From Blautia coccoides (lineage in GTDB: Bacteria; Bacillota; Clostridia; Lachnospirales; Lachnospiraceae), in NCBI RefSeq assembly GCF_034355335.1, contig NZ_CP136422.1, positions 201,001-265,000 of the forward strand: a stretch of DNA of 64,000 nt, read 5' to 3'. The notes below the pieces were generated by a model. That model worked only from the letters and a program-made list of their open reading frames with translations. It did not search any database and was not told the DNA's origin. How positions within the stretch are numbered: the stretch's first letter is position 1; each line of letters begins with the position of its first letter. Both the position numbers and the translations under genes were made by a program. This document shows positions 7,333 to 16,132 of this stretch, one piece after another.

Positions 7333-10103
7333 TGGCAGAAAAGAAAGGAAAGAAAAAACAGAATACCGTCTACCGTAAAGAAGCAAATACAGAGTTCCAG
7401 AAGGGTGCCGGAAATGCTTTTACGGGCGGCGGCAGCGCTGCCTATCAGCCGAGGGATTCTGGCACCGGGAGGGCGGGGCGGAGCGCAGGCAGGAAAAAGC
7501 AGACAGAAAAGAGTATGCAGGCGCATCAGGAAACTTTTGGACAAAAAGTCCAGAAGTCCGAAAAGAGCCAGCCGGGAAAGGGCAGCACATTTACAGGGAA
7601 TAAAAGCATGGATTCCCGGAGCAGTGATGCCGGACAGCGTAAATCGAACCATGCTTCAAAGGCTCATGCAAGAAAGCAGATGTACCAGACCACTTCTGGA
7701 CAAAAAGTCCAAAAGTCCGATGTAAAACCGGGTCAGGAAGAAAAATCTGATTTTGTGAAAGAAAGCAATGCCTTTACCGGGCAGGAGAATTTCAGCCAGC
7801 CGGAGGAAACGGAGAAAAAACAGCCGGATGCAGAAGATTACCACCGTAGGGATACATACAGGCAGTCGCAGAAAAAGGGAAAATACCATAAAAAGCGGAT
7901 GCAGAAGGAACACCGGGTAAAAGGCGGCACAAATGATAAACCGGAAAATAAGACCTTTACGGAGGAAACTTTTACGGGGAATACCAGAAATACTTTTCAG
8001 GGGGAAGGAGGCTCTGAATTTACCGGAAGTAAAAAGCTGCAAAAGAAACAGCGGCAGGCAGAGAAAGCCGGGAAGAAAGTACAGAAAGCAAGGGCAAAGC
8101 TGCCAAAGACAAGGGAATACACCTTGCAGAGAGTGTTTGATGAGAAAACCGGGAAGGGAAAATATGTAGCTGTCCCTCTGGATAAGGAGAAGCCTTTCAA
8201 GCAGGAAGGCATACCTAAGACCACCATGCGCCGGATGCAGAACGAGAGCAAAAATTTTGTGCATGGGAAAATTGCTGAAACGGAGAAAGAAAATTCAGCG
8301 GTGGAGGGCGCACACAAATCGGAACAGAAAGGAGAGGAATTATTTTCTTTTGTCAAAAGGCAGATAAAAGGAAAAGAGCAGAAACAGCGGGCAAAGATAG
8401 CAAAGCTGGAAAAGAAGCAGTTTAAAAAGGAAGTCAATTTCCAGTACCAGAAGTTTCTGGAGGAAAACCCGCAGATGCAGAAAAAGACATTGCGGAAGCG
8501 GTTACAGAAACAGCGCATCAAGCGGGAGTACATCAAGGCGAGGAAGAAAGCGGCGGCAGGGAAAACAGCGGAGCAGGCATTTGAAAAGACAAAAAACGGT
8601 GCGGTCACTGTGGCAAGGAAGTTACAGGAGTTTGCGAGGAAAAACGCAGGACTTCTTGTGACGTTGGGCATCATGGCTCTGCTCCTTATGATGGTTATGG
8701 TTTCCGTATCGTCCTGTGGGGCGATGTTTGCGGATACGCAGTCCACCATATTAGCGGCAAGCTATTTAAGCAAGCCGAAAGAGATTGACGCCGCCGACTT
8801 ACAGCTTACCCGTCTGGAGCTTGACTTGCAGAATGAGATTGACCGGGTGGAAACGGATTATCCGGGGTATGATGAATATTCCTATAATCTTGGGGCAATC
8901 GGGCATAACCCGTTTACCCTTATCAGCTATTTATCCGCTGTCCATACGGAGTTTACCGCAAGTGAAGTGGAAAGCGAGATACAGGCTTTATTTGATGAAA
9001 TGTACACGCTGACGCTTACGCCGGATACGGAAACGAGGACAAGGACGGTCACAAAGACAGGCACGAGGACGGTCACTGATCCGGTCACAGGAGAAGAAAC
9101 CGAGGAAGAATATGAGTATGAGGAGGAAGAAGAATACGAGGTCAGTATCCTCAGAGTGACGCTTACAGCCATACCGTTAGAAAGCCTTGTTTCCGGGAAA
9201 ATGGATACGGAGCAGGCGGAGATTTTTTCCATGTACCGGGAAACAGGCGGTCTGCTTCAGGAGTTCGCTTCGCCGCTTGACCTTTACTGGTATTATTATG
9301 TGTCCAGCTATTACGGATACCGGAAGAACCCAAGTACAGGGAATGAGGAATTTCACAGGGGCGTGGATATAGCAGTGCCGACAGGAACAACCGTTTATGC
9401 GGCGCATGACGGTACGGTGACAGCGGCGTCATATGACAGCCATTACGGGAATTATGTAGTGATTGAGATAGACGGCTACACAACCAAGTATGCCCACATG
9501 GATACGCTCAGCGTGAGTGCAGGGCAGACAGTGGAAAAAGGGGCGGTCATCGGCACAACGGGGAATACCGGGAGCAGCACAGGAAGCCATTTGCATATCG
9601 AATGTTTATATGACGGGGAGTATTATAACCCGTTATTTTATTTTGACGTGGGCGAAGGAACGCTGTACGGGGAAACGCCGGGCGGACTTCCGGGGAACAC
9701 CATACCGCCGGACGCCTATGATGATGCATCGGTGCAGGCGCTTATGGAAGAAGCCGCAAAGTATTTAGGATTCCCGTATGTGTGGGGCGGTTCAAGCCCT
9801 TCCACAAGTTTTGACTGTTCCGGCTTTGTCTGTTGGGTATTTACCAACAGCGGGGTGCATAACCTTCCACGAACAACCGCACAGGGGATTTATGACCAGT
9901 GTATTCCGGTTTCCGCATCGGACGCAAAGGCGGGGGACATCATCTTTTTTACCGGGACTTACAATTCTGCCGGGGCGGTGAGCCATGTGGGGATTTACTG
10001 CGGCAACGGAACAATGATTCACTGCGGAGATCCGATCAGCTACGCAAGCATCAACTCGTCTTACTGGCAGAGCCACTTCTACGCATTTGGTCGCCTTCAA
10101 TAA
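7332..10103 (+). CDS. Bifunctional cell-wall hydrolase with M23 and NlpC/P60 domains
   Basis: A 923-aa protein that opens peptidoglycan for the conjugation channel, a VirB1-like role. Residues 1-430 are very rich in Lys, Gln and Gly and probably cytoplasmic. One membrane helix is at about 440-466. A lysostaphin-type M23 domain follows (HRGVD near 675 and HLHIE near 755), then a C-terminal NlpC/P60 domain with the catalytic Cys in FDCSGF near 828 and His in SHVGIY near 884. Both domains keep their active-site residues. A 25-bp palindrome occurs twice in the N-terminal part, giving two GQKVQKS repeats. The start overlaps the virB4 stop. Confidence 0.92.
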   Translation: MAEKKGKKKQNTVYRKEANTEFQKGAGNAFTGGGSAAYQPRDSGTGRAGRSAGRKKQTEKSMQAHQETFGQKVQKSEKSQPGKGSTFTGNKSMDSRSSDAGQRKSNHASKAHARKQMYQTTSGQKVQKSDVKPGQEEKSDFVKESNAFTGQENFSQPEETEKKQPDAEDYHRRDTYRQSQKKGKYHKKRMQKEHRVKGGTNDKPENKTFTEETFTGNTRNTFQGEGGSEFTGSKKLQKKQRQAEKAGKKVQKARAKLPKTREYTLQRVFDEKTGKGKYVAVPLDKEKPFKQEGIPKTTMRRMQNESKNFVHGKIAETEKENSAVEGAHKSEQKGEELFSFVKRQIKGKEQKQRAKIAKLEKKQFKKEVNFQYQKFLEENPQMQKKTLRKRLQKQRIKREYIKARKKAAAGKTAEQAFEKTKNGAVTVARKLQEFARKNAGLLVTLGIMALLLMMVMVSVSSCGAMFADTQSTILAASYLSKPKEIDAADLQLTRLELDLQNEIDRVETDYPGYDEYSYNLGAIGHNPFTLISYLSAVHTEFTASEVESEIQALFDEMYTLTLTPDTETRTRTVTKTGTRTVTDPVTGEETEEEYEYEEEEEYEVSILRVTLTAIPLESLVSGKMDTEQAEIFSMYRETGGLLQEFASPLDLYWYYYVSSYYGYRKNPSTGNEEFHRGVDIAVPTGTTVYAAHDGTVTAASYDSHYGNYVVIEIDGYTTKYAHMDTLSVSAGQTVEKGAVIGTTGNTGSSTGSHLHIECLYDGEYYNPLFYFDVGEGTLYGETPGGLPGNTIPPDAYDDASVQALMEEAAKYLGFPYVWGGSSPSTSFDCSGFVCWVFTNSGVHNLPRTTAQGIYDQCIPVSASDAKAGDIIFFTGTYNSAGAVSHVGIYCGNGTMIHCGDPISYASINSSYWQSHFYAFGRLQ
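7533..7557. repeat. 25-bp palindrome, copy 2 of 3
   Basis: The 25-bp sequence is the same as the intergenic copy at 3105-3129: ACTTTTGGAC, five A, GTCCAGAAGT. Here it lies inside the wall-hydrolase gene and encodes part of a FGQKVQKS segment. Confidence 0.75.
7692..7716. repeat. 25-bp palindrome, copy 3 of 3
   Basis: ACTTCTGGAC, five A, GTCCAAAAGT. The mismatch is on the opposite arm compared with copies 1 and 2. It encodes SGQKVQKS, repeating the peptide made by copy 2 about 53 codons earlier. Confidence 0.7.
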
Positions 10104-10120
10104 CAACACATGTTGAGTTG

Positions 10121-10394
10121 CAATTAAGTTTGATAATTTTGCAATAAAGATTGATAATTTACAACTTTGTTTGATAAAAACGGCTTCACAAAGGAATTAA
10201 CAATTATGATTGATAAAACTTAAATAAAATGACAATTAAAGTTGATAAAAACGGAGATTTCGTGGCACTTAAAGGAGCATGGTTCTTATTATGCTTCTTT
10301 GTTTTTCTGCAACATGGTTTCGTGATATTAAGTTTAGGAGTAAATTATCAAACTTAATTGTAATTATGGAGCTTATTATTATCAAACTTTTTTG
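10121..10394. repeat. Iteron-like array: five direct and two inverted 16-bp units
   Basis: This fills the 350-bp gap after the wall-hydrolase gene. Units match CAATTAAGTTTGATAA: direct copies at 10121-10136, 10142-10157, 10162-10177, 10201-10216 and 10233-10248; inverted copies at 10345-10360 (exact reverse complement of the first) and 10379-10394. The first three are spaced 20-21 bp, about two helical turns. Units 3 and 5 continue into AAAACGG. The AT-rich setting and spacing suggest a protein-binding array, such as an origin or operator. Confidence 0.8.
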
Positions 10395-10451
10395 TAAAAA
10401 GACAACACAAACTTATGATAGAGCAATTTCATAAATAGAAGGGAGCGTGAT

Positions 10452-11369
10452 ATTATCAAAATCGGATTGATTGATGTGGACAGCCACAACTTCCCAAACT
10501 TATGTCTTATGAAGCTGTCTGCTTACCATAAAGCAAGGAGCGATACATTGGAATGGTATGACGGGCGAAAACATTATGACCTTGTATATATGAGCCGGGT
10601 GTTTACGGACAGCTATTCTAAAGATTACTCCGGTACAATTCATGCTGACTGCATTATAAGGGGCGGCACAGGGTATGGACTTAATAACCGTCTGCCGGAG
10701 GAAGTGGAACATACCTATCCGGACTACGCATTATACCCGAAATTTGAAGGAACTGCATATGGTTTTCTGTCAAGAGGGTGTCCTCGTGGATGCGGTTTCT
10801 GCATTGTAGGGGAAAAAGAGGGGCGCAGGGCGGTTGCGGTCGCTGACCTTGCCGAGTTCTGGCATGGGGAAAAAGAAATAAAGCTGCTTGATGCGAATTT
10901 GTTAGCCTGTCCGGATTGGGAACGGTTATTACAGCAGCTTGCACAAAGCGGCGCAATGGTGGATTTTACGCAGGGACTTGATGTGCGTCTGATTACTCCG
11001 GAGAAAGTGGAGATGCTGAACAAAGTGAAAACAAAAATGCTGCACTTCGCTTGGGATAATCCGGAAGATGACCTGACAGGGTATTTCAAAAAGTTTTCAG
11101 AACTTACAACTGTGAAAGATTATCGGAAAAGGCGGGTGTATGTGTTGACAAACTATAACAGCAGCCATGAACAGGACTTGTATAGGATATACACTCTGCG
11201 GGATATGGGATTTGATCCCTATGTAATGGTATATGAAAAGCCAACTGCGCCACCCATTACAAGAAAACTGCAAAGATGGGTAAATAACAAATGGCTTTTC
11301 AGGGCAGTGTTAGATTTTAATGATTTTGATCCAACCGGGTGGGAAAAACGGAAAAACAACAGGAAGTGA
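10452..11369 (+). CDS. Radical SAM protein of unknown function, ICE-borne
   Basis: A roughly 305-aa radical SAM enzyme. The cluster-binding motif CPRGCGFC (CxxxCxxC) is at about residues 110-117. The N-terminal KIGLIDVDSHNFPN stretch resembles the first strand of a Rossmann or cobalamin-binding-like domain. No substrate can be inferred. The first canonical start is TTG 10467, but that would cut off the KIG strand. A GAAGGGA site lies 7-8 bases before ATT 10452, so a non-canonical ATT start is possible. The repeat array at 10121-10394 lies just upstream. The next gene starts 7 bp after the stop. Confidence 0.75.
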   Translation: MIKIGLIDVDSHNFPNLCLMKLSAYHKARSDTLEWYDGRKHYDLVYMSRVFTDSYSKDYSGTIHADCIIRGGTGYGLNNRLPEEVEHTYPDYALYPKFEGTAYGFLSRGCPRGCGFCIVGEKEGRRAVAVADLAEFWHGEKEIKLLDANLLACPDWERLLQQLAQSGAMVDFTQGLDVRLITPEKVEMLNKVKTKMLHFAWDNPEDDLTGYFKKFSELTTVKDYRKRRVYVLTNYNSSHEQDLYRIYTLRDMGFDPYVMVYEKPTAPPITRKLQRWVNNKWLFRAVLDFNDFDPTGWEKRKNNRK

Positions 11370-11376
11370 GGAATTT

Positions 11377-11637
11377 ATGACAAAGGAACGCATTGAGAAG
11401 GAGCTTTCCAAAGTGGATGCGCAGCTTGAATCCTTACAGGCAAAAAAGAAGAATTTGGAAGAACAGAAGCGCATGGCGGAAAGAGCCGAAAAAATGGATA
11501 TTATCGAAAAGCATAAAATCTCGTCCGAGAAGCTGCAATTACTCATCAAATTCAGCGAGGACGAGATTTTGAAGTTATTGGAAGAAAAAGAAAACGCAAA
11601 GGAGATGGCAGGAAATGAAGAAAAAGTTATCAGTTAG
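11377..11637 (+). CDS. DUF4315-family small coiled-coil protein
   Basis: An 86-aa, highly charged, helical protein with strong heptad character, matching DUF4315 proteins of Tn1549-type elements. The ATG at 11377 follows AGGAAGTGAGGA and is preferred over an upstream in-frame start that lies within the radical SAM gene. It overlaps the start of the DUF4366 gene by 23 bp. Its role is unknown; a structural or accessory role in transfer is plausible. Confidence 0.78.
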   Translation: MTKERIEKELSKVDAQLESLQAKKKNLEEQKRMAERAEKMDIIEKHKISSEKLQLLIKFSEDEILKLLEEKENAKEMAGNEEKVIS

Positions 11638-13285
11638 GGCGGCAGTGTCGCTGCTTTTATCGGCATTGCTGTTCTGTATGCCCGTAGGGGCGTTTATGGC
11701 GAACAGCGTGAATACCGTAGATGCCTATGCGGAAGGTGTGCTTACAGAGGAAAGCGGCGAAGCACCAGCGGAAGGCAGTACCGAAGGGGAAACAGAGGAA
11801 AGCACTGAAACCGGGGAAAGTTCAGAGAATGGGGAGGATGAAACCGGGGAAACAGAAACCGAGTCCGGAAGTAATGAGGAAGAAACGGAAAGCGGGACGG
11901 TATCCGGGAACGAAGTACCTGAACCGGAATGTACCTGTAAAGAAAAATGCACACAATATTCCATTGATAAAGATTGTGAGGTCTGCAAGGGGGATTACAG
12001 CTTATGCGAATATGTGAACCCGAATGTAAAAATCACAATCTCCACTCCGTCCGGCTGGCACAATGACACCACGAAGGTACATATCTCCGTTGAAGATGTG
12101 GCACATTCCGGCAACTTCACCATAAAGACAGTGCAGGCAAAAGTGGCGCAGAATGGGAGCTGGACGGACGTAACAGAGGATATGTATGTGGAGATTTCGG
12201 AGAATACCACCGTCTATGTGCTTGTGACAGACCAGAAGGGCAAAACCTATGAGAAAAACCGCTATATGAAGTGCTTTGATTTCACGAAGCCTACCTTAAA
12301 CGCTGCGGTCAGTGACGGTCTGCTCTCCATACAGGCGCATGATACGGATTCCGGCATCAAGGCAGTGTATGTGAACGGGTATGAATTTACGGAGCTTACA
12401 AACGGTGTCCTGAATATCCGTCTGCAACAGTTTGACGCAGGCTACCAGTATTTTACCATTTCCGCAATGGATAACGCCGGGAATATGTCGGAGGTCTACA
12501 AAACAGCCAACCCGTATTACACCGATCCGGAAAAAGAGGACGGGAACGAGAAGAACCCGGCAGAGCAGCTCCCGGTGAACGCACAGGCTACCAAGCCTTC
12601 CTCCGCCACCGCACAGGTGACGGAGCATACCAAAACGGACAGTGACGGGAACACCGTTTCCGAAAACAGCCTTGCAGAGCAGAAAAAGCAGGCAATGGCG
12701 GAAGCGGCGGCATCGGAGAAAAAGGAGGAATCCGGGGAAAAGGAGAAAAGTGGAACGGGAAAGGAATTTTACACAATCCAGACTGCATCAGAAAAAGTGT
12801 TCTATCTTATCATTGACCGAGACGGGGAGGAAGAAGTGGTTTATTTCCTGACCGAAGTTACGGAAAATGACCTGCTGAATGTGACAGCGGACAACAGCGA
12901 AACCTTGCCGAAAAATTCCGCTGCACTGGAGTCCGCAATCCCTGTGACGGAGGGCGCACTTCCCAATAACAACGGGGAACAGGGGAAGGAAGAAGAACTT
13001 ACGGAAGAACCCGCAGAGGACGGGGATGAGATAAACACCGAAGAACCGGAACCTGAGCCGGAGAAACCAGAAGAAAACCCGATGGCAACCTATATCATTC
13101 TTGGGATTGTGGCGGTTGCAGCCATTGGCAGCGGCTATTATTTCAAAGTAGTCCGGAAAAAGAAAGAGGAATTTCTTGACGAGGACGATGATGAGGAGGA
13201 CGAGGAAGAAGAATATGACGATGATGAGGAAAACGAGGGCAGTGAGGATGATTTCTTTGAAGATAAAGAAGGGGAGGACGACTAA
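11615..13285 (+). CDS. DUF4366-family surface protein (CD1107 type)
   Basis: A 556-aa protein with an N-terminal signal peptide (hydrophobic segment about 9-28), a Glu/Gly/Thr-rich low-complexity stretch, a Cys-rich patch (CTCKEKC and CEVC, about 109-124), an extracellular beta-rich middle, a membrane helix near 490-510 and a very acidic cytoplasmic tail. It fits the DUF4366/CD1107 mobile-element family. It is probably exposed at the surface and may help mating-pair contact (inference). topB follows with no gap after the TAA. Confidence 0.82.
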   Translation: MKKKLSVRAAVSLLLSALLFCMPVGAFMANSVNTVDAYAEGVLTEESGEAPAEGSTEGETEESTETGESSENGEDETGETETESGSNEEETESGTVSGNEVPEPECTCKEKCTQYSIDKDCEVCKGDYSLCEYVNPNVKITISTPSGWHNDTTKVHISVEDVAHSGNFTIKTVQAKVAQNGSWTDVTEDMYVEISENTTVYVLVTDQKGKTYEKNRYMKCFDFTKPTLNAAVSDGLLSIQAHDTDSGIKAVYVNGYEFTELTNGVLNIRLQQFDAGYQYFTISAMDNAGNMSEVYKTANPYYTDPEKEDGNEKNPAEQLPVNAQATKPSSATAQVTEHTKTDSDGNTVSENSLAEQKKQAMAEAAASEKKEESGEKEKSGTGKEFYTIQTASEKVFYLIIDRDGEEEVVYFLTEVTENDLLNVTADNSETLPKNSAALESAIPVTEGALPNNNGEQGKEEELTEEPAEDGDEINTEEPEPEPEKPEENPMATYIILGIVAVAAIGSGYYFKVVRKKKEEFLDEDDDEEDEEEEYDDDEENEGSEDDFFEDKEGEDD

Positions 13286-15406
13286 ATGCAGTTAGTGATA
13301 GCGGAAAAACCGAGTGTTGCAAGGAGCATTGCGGAAGTGATCGGCGCATCGGAAATCAGTGACGGATATATGGAGGGGAACGGATATATTGTGAGCTGGT
13401 GCGTGGGGCATCTGGTGGAGCTGGCACAGCCAGAAAGTTACGGGGAACAATGGAAGAAGTGGACGTATGAGAGCCTTCCTGTCAAGCCGGAAAAATGGCA
13501 GTATGAGGTGAAGCCGGACACAAAAGCGCAGTATGACATACTGTACCAGTTGATGCACAGGAAAGACGTGTCGGCTGTGATTTGTGGAACAGACGCCGGA
13601 CGGGAGGGAGAACTTATCTTCCGTCTGGTGTATGAAATGGCAGGCTGTGAAAAGCCGATCAAACGCCTGTGGATTTCCTCAATGGAAGAAACCGCCATTC
13701 GTGAGGGATTTGAGAATTTGCAGCCGGGAAGCGATTACGATAACCTGTACCATTCCGCACTGTGCAGGCAGGAAGCGGACTGGCTTGTGGGCATCAACGG
13801 TACAAGGCTGTTCACCGTCCTGTATGGCGGAAAAGTTTTAAAGGTGGGGCGGGTGCAGACACCCACCCTTGCGATGCTGGTAGACAGGGAAGCAAAGATT
13901 ATGAATTTCCAGAAGGAAACATATTACATGGCGCATATCCTGATGGATGGGATAGATGCCGCCACCGGGCGCATAGATGATAAAAAGAAAGCAGATGGGA
14001 TTGTGGGAGCTTGCCGGAACGGGCAGGCTCTCACCACGTCCGTTGTGAAAGAGGAAAAAGCGGTCATGCCGCCGAAGCTCTATGACCTCACCACGCTCCA
14101 GAGGGATGCGAACCGTTTATTTGGTTTCACCGCAAAGCAGACCTTAGAGTACACGCAGAGCCTTTATGAAAAAAAGTTAGCCACATATCCGAGGACGGAC
14201 AGCCAGTTCTTATCCGATGATATGGGGCAGACCGCAAAAGATGTCATTGAAGCGGTGTTCAGCTCCCTCATGTTTGAGGAAAACAAAGCGTCCAGCCCGG
14301 ATATAAAAAGGATTCTGAACAGCAAAAAAGTGACAGACCACCACGCCATTATCCCCACAATGGAGATAGGGAAAGCTGACCTTGCGGCACTGCCGGAAAC
14401 GGAGCGTAAAATTTTATCCCTGATTGCGAACCGCCTGTTATGCGCCACCGGGGAGAAGCATTTGTATGAAACAGTCAAAGCGGAGTTTTCATGCAATGGA
14501 TATACTTTTTCGGTTTCCGGCAAGTCCGTTACGCATAACGGGTGGAAATCTTTTGAGGATGCCTTTAAGCGTTCCTTTAAAATCTCCGGGAATCAGGAGG
14601 AAGAAAAGGAGGAAAAGAAGCTGCCGGAACTGTCGGAGGGACAGCCATTTGACGGTGTGCAGGCGAAAGTCAGCGAGCATTTCACAAATCCGCCCAAGAG
14701 ATTTACAGAAGATTTACTATTATCCGCAATGGAACGTGCCGGGGCGGAAGATATTGGGGCAGACGCAGAACGGAAAGGCTTGGGTACGCCAGCGACAAGG
14801 GCGGATATTATCGAGAAGTTAGTCAAGGACGGGTTTGTGAAGCGTGAGAAAAAGCAGATCATACCCACAGAGGACGGATTAAAGCTGATTACGGTGCTGC
14901 CGGATATGGTGAAGTCCCCGAAACTTACCGCCGATTGGGAAAATGCCCTGACACTGGTAGCGAAAGGGGAGCTTCCGATGGAGGACTTCATGGCAGATAT
15001 TGAGAATATGGTGTCGGAGCTGATACACGCCTACCATGAGGTCAGTGACGAGCAGAAAAAGATGTTCGCACAGGAGCAGGCGGCTCTTGGGGTATGCCCG
15101 AACTGCGGCGGTCAGGTGGTAAAAGGAAAATTCGGCGCTTACTGCGTGAAAAAATGCGGTATGAACGTGAGCCGGGTAATGGGTGCTGCCCTTACCGATG
15201 CACAGGTGAAGGATATGCTTGCCGGGAAGAAAATCCTGTTAAAAGGGTTAAGAAGCAAGGCGGGGAAGCCTTATGATGCCTATATCATTCCGAGTGGGAC
15301 GGAAGAATACCGTTACACCAAAGACGGGGCAGAAAAAAGCGGGGTACAGTTTAAGTTTGTCATGGAGTTTCCGAAAAAGAAATCTTCTGGCGGGAAGAAA
15401 AAATAA
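13286..15406 (+). CDS. topB: DNA topoisomerase III (type IA)
   Basis: A 706-aa type IA topoisomerase that cuts one DNA strand through a tyrosine and could resolve transfer or replication intermediates of the element. The TOPRIM part is at the N-terminus (IAEKPSVA at about 4-11, CGTDAGREGE near 98-107). The catalytic Tyr is in YPRTDS, about residue 301. A C-terminal Cys-containing region (CPNCGG ... CVKKCG, about 605-630) resembles a zinc-binding tail. Length is normal. TopB is a standard part of this ICE family. Confidence 0.93.
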   Translation: MQLVIAEKPSVARSIAEVIGASEISDGYMEGNGYIVSWCVGHLVELAQPESYGEQWKKWTYESLPVKPEKWQYEVKPDTKAQYDILYQLMHRKDVSAVICGTDAGREGELIFRLVYEMAGCEKPIKRLWISSMEETAIREGFENLQPGSDYDNLYHSALCRQEADWLVGINGTRLFTVLYGGKVLKVGRVQTPTLAMLVDREAKIMNFQKETYYMAHILMDGIDAATGRIDDKKKADGIVGACRNGQALTTSVVKEEKAVMPPKLYDLTTLQRDANRLFGFTAKQTLEYTQSLYEKKLATYPRTDSQFLSDDMGQTAKDVIEAVFSSLMFEENKASSPDIKRILNSKKVTDHHAIIPTMEIGKADLAALPETERKILSLIANRLLCATGEKHLYETVKAEFSCNGYTFSVSGKSVTHNGWKSFEDAFKRSFKISGNQEEEKEEKKLPELSEGQPFDGVQAKVSEHFTNPPKRFTEDLLLSAMERAGAEDIGADAERKGLGTPATRADIIEKLVKDGFVKREKKQIIPTEDGLKLITVLPDMVKSPKLTADWENALTLVAKGELPMEDFMADIENMVSELIHAYHEVSDEQKKMFAQEQAALGVCPNCGGQVVKGKFGAYCVKKCGMNVSRVMGAALTDAQVKDMLAGKKILLKGLRSKAGKPYDAYIIPSGTEEYRYTKDGAEKSGVQFKFVMEFPKKKSSGGKKK

Positions 15407-15419
15407 GGGAGGAAGAAAG

Positions 15420-15755
15420 ATGTTTACAACCGGGGATAAGTTATTAAACGTGATGAAAGAGGAAGAAATCAGTATTATGGAGCTTTCCAGAATGTCGGGA
15501 GTGCCGGAGAGGACAATTATGGATATTCTGGCGGGCGTCAGAGAGCCAGAGCTTGGCGTGGTGTGCAGGATTGCGGACGGACTTGGCATTTGCGTCCATG
15601 AGCTTCGTGCCGATGAGGAACAGTATGCCATATCCGTACAGAAAGATACCCTTGCAAAGCTGATCGTGGTCAGCGAGATAAACGGTGTGGAGCTGGAGGA
15701 ACTGATACATACCATTTTGGAAAAAGGCATTGAGGAACATGGTTTCTATGAGTAA
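15420..15755 (+). CDS. Small XRE-like helix-turn-helix protein
   Basis: A 111-aa protein. Residues 5-65 form a helix-turn-helix of the XRE type (LLNVMKEEEISIMELSRMSG, then VPERTIMDILAG). The start at 15420 follows GGGAGGAAGAAAG; the longer open frame upstream only reads through topB. It sits 13 bp after topB, probably co-transcribed, and is followed by a strong hairpin. A role as a regulator of the transfer operon is plausible but unproven. Confidence 0.75.
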   Translation: MFTTGDKLLNVMKEEEISIMELSRMSGVPERTIMDILAGVREPELGVVCRIADGLGICVHELRADEEQYAISVQKDTLAKLIVVSEINGVELEELIHTILEKGIEEHGFYE

Positions 15756-15777
15756 TGCAGGGAAGTAACAGGAAACA

Positions 15778-15810
15778 GGCTGCAAGATACGTTTTTTGTA
15801 TTTTGCAGCC
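15778..15810 (+). terminator. Hairpin at the end of the topB-HTH operon
   Basis: GGCTGCAAGATAC and GTATTTTGCAGCC form a 13-position stem (12 pairs, one mismatch) around a GTTTTTT loop. There is no T tract after it, so it is either a weak terminator or an mRNA 3' end stabiliser. It marks the left boundary of the AT-rich graspetide-like cargo. Confidence 0.55.
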
Positions 15811-15847
15811 ATTAGATGGCATTTATAGTAAAATATGTTAGATATGA

Positions 15848-15876
15848 TTGAGATAAAGTCAATTAAATGATATAAT
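15848..15876 (+). promoter_or_regulatory. Promoter of the graspetide-like operon
   Basis: TTGAGA (15848-15853), 17-bp spacer, TATAAT (15871-15876): a near-consensus vegetative promoter about 50 bp before the peptide start. The ribosome site GGAGG is at 15914-15918, 7 bases before the ATG. The cassette therefore has its own transcription unit. Confidence 0.8.
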
Positions 15877-15925
15877 TGCTTGTACATAACTCTTGAAAAT
15901 ATTATCGAAGTACGGAGGTAAAAGC

Positions 15926-16132
15926 ATGAAACAACATATCTTATTGGAAAAAGCATACACATATGATAACGTATCGCATGAATTAAAACCCGAAGGATGT
16001 TCATATGACAGAATTTGTGGGTTATGGAGAGTGGATAGCACTGGTGAAGTTATGATGATGAGTAACTTTGCACAGAAACCAGAAACAAAAAAATGTGATG
16101 TAGAAACAGGCGAGGATCAAAAGGGTGAATAA
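15926..16132 (+). CDS. Candidate graspetide precursor peptide
   Basis: A 68-aa peptide directly before an ATP-grasp peptide-ligase gene, the usual place of a RiPP precursor. The N-terminal part (1-35, with Cys25 and Cys31) would be the leader. The last 20 residues (PETKKCDVETGEDQKGE at the end) are dense in Thr/Lys donors and Asp/Glu acceptors, as expected for ester or amide macrocycles. The ATG at 15926 is chosen for its GGAGG site. The coding end overlaps the ligase GTG start by 8 bp, so the two are translationally coupled. I know of no matching characterised precursor. Precursor status is inference from context and composition. Confidence 0.65.
   Translation: MKQHILLEKAYTYDNVSHELKPEGCSYDRICGLWRVDSTGEVMMMSNFAQKPETKKCDVETGEDQKGE

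Noticed and set aside
7997..8749. 250-aa leftward reading frame
   Set aside because: It is antisense to the Lys/Gln-rich part of the wall-hydrolase gene, lacks a ribosome site and has Phe/Leu/Cys-rich shadow composition.
10121..10394. CRISPR array
   Set aside because: The repeats vary in sequence, spacing is uneven, some are inverted and no cas gene is present.
15273..15419. Longer N-terminus for the small HTH protein
   Set aside because: The extra part only reads through the end of topB; a clear ribosome site precedes ATG 15420.
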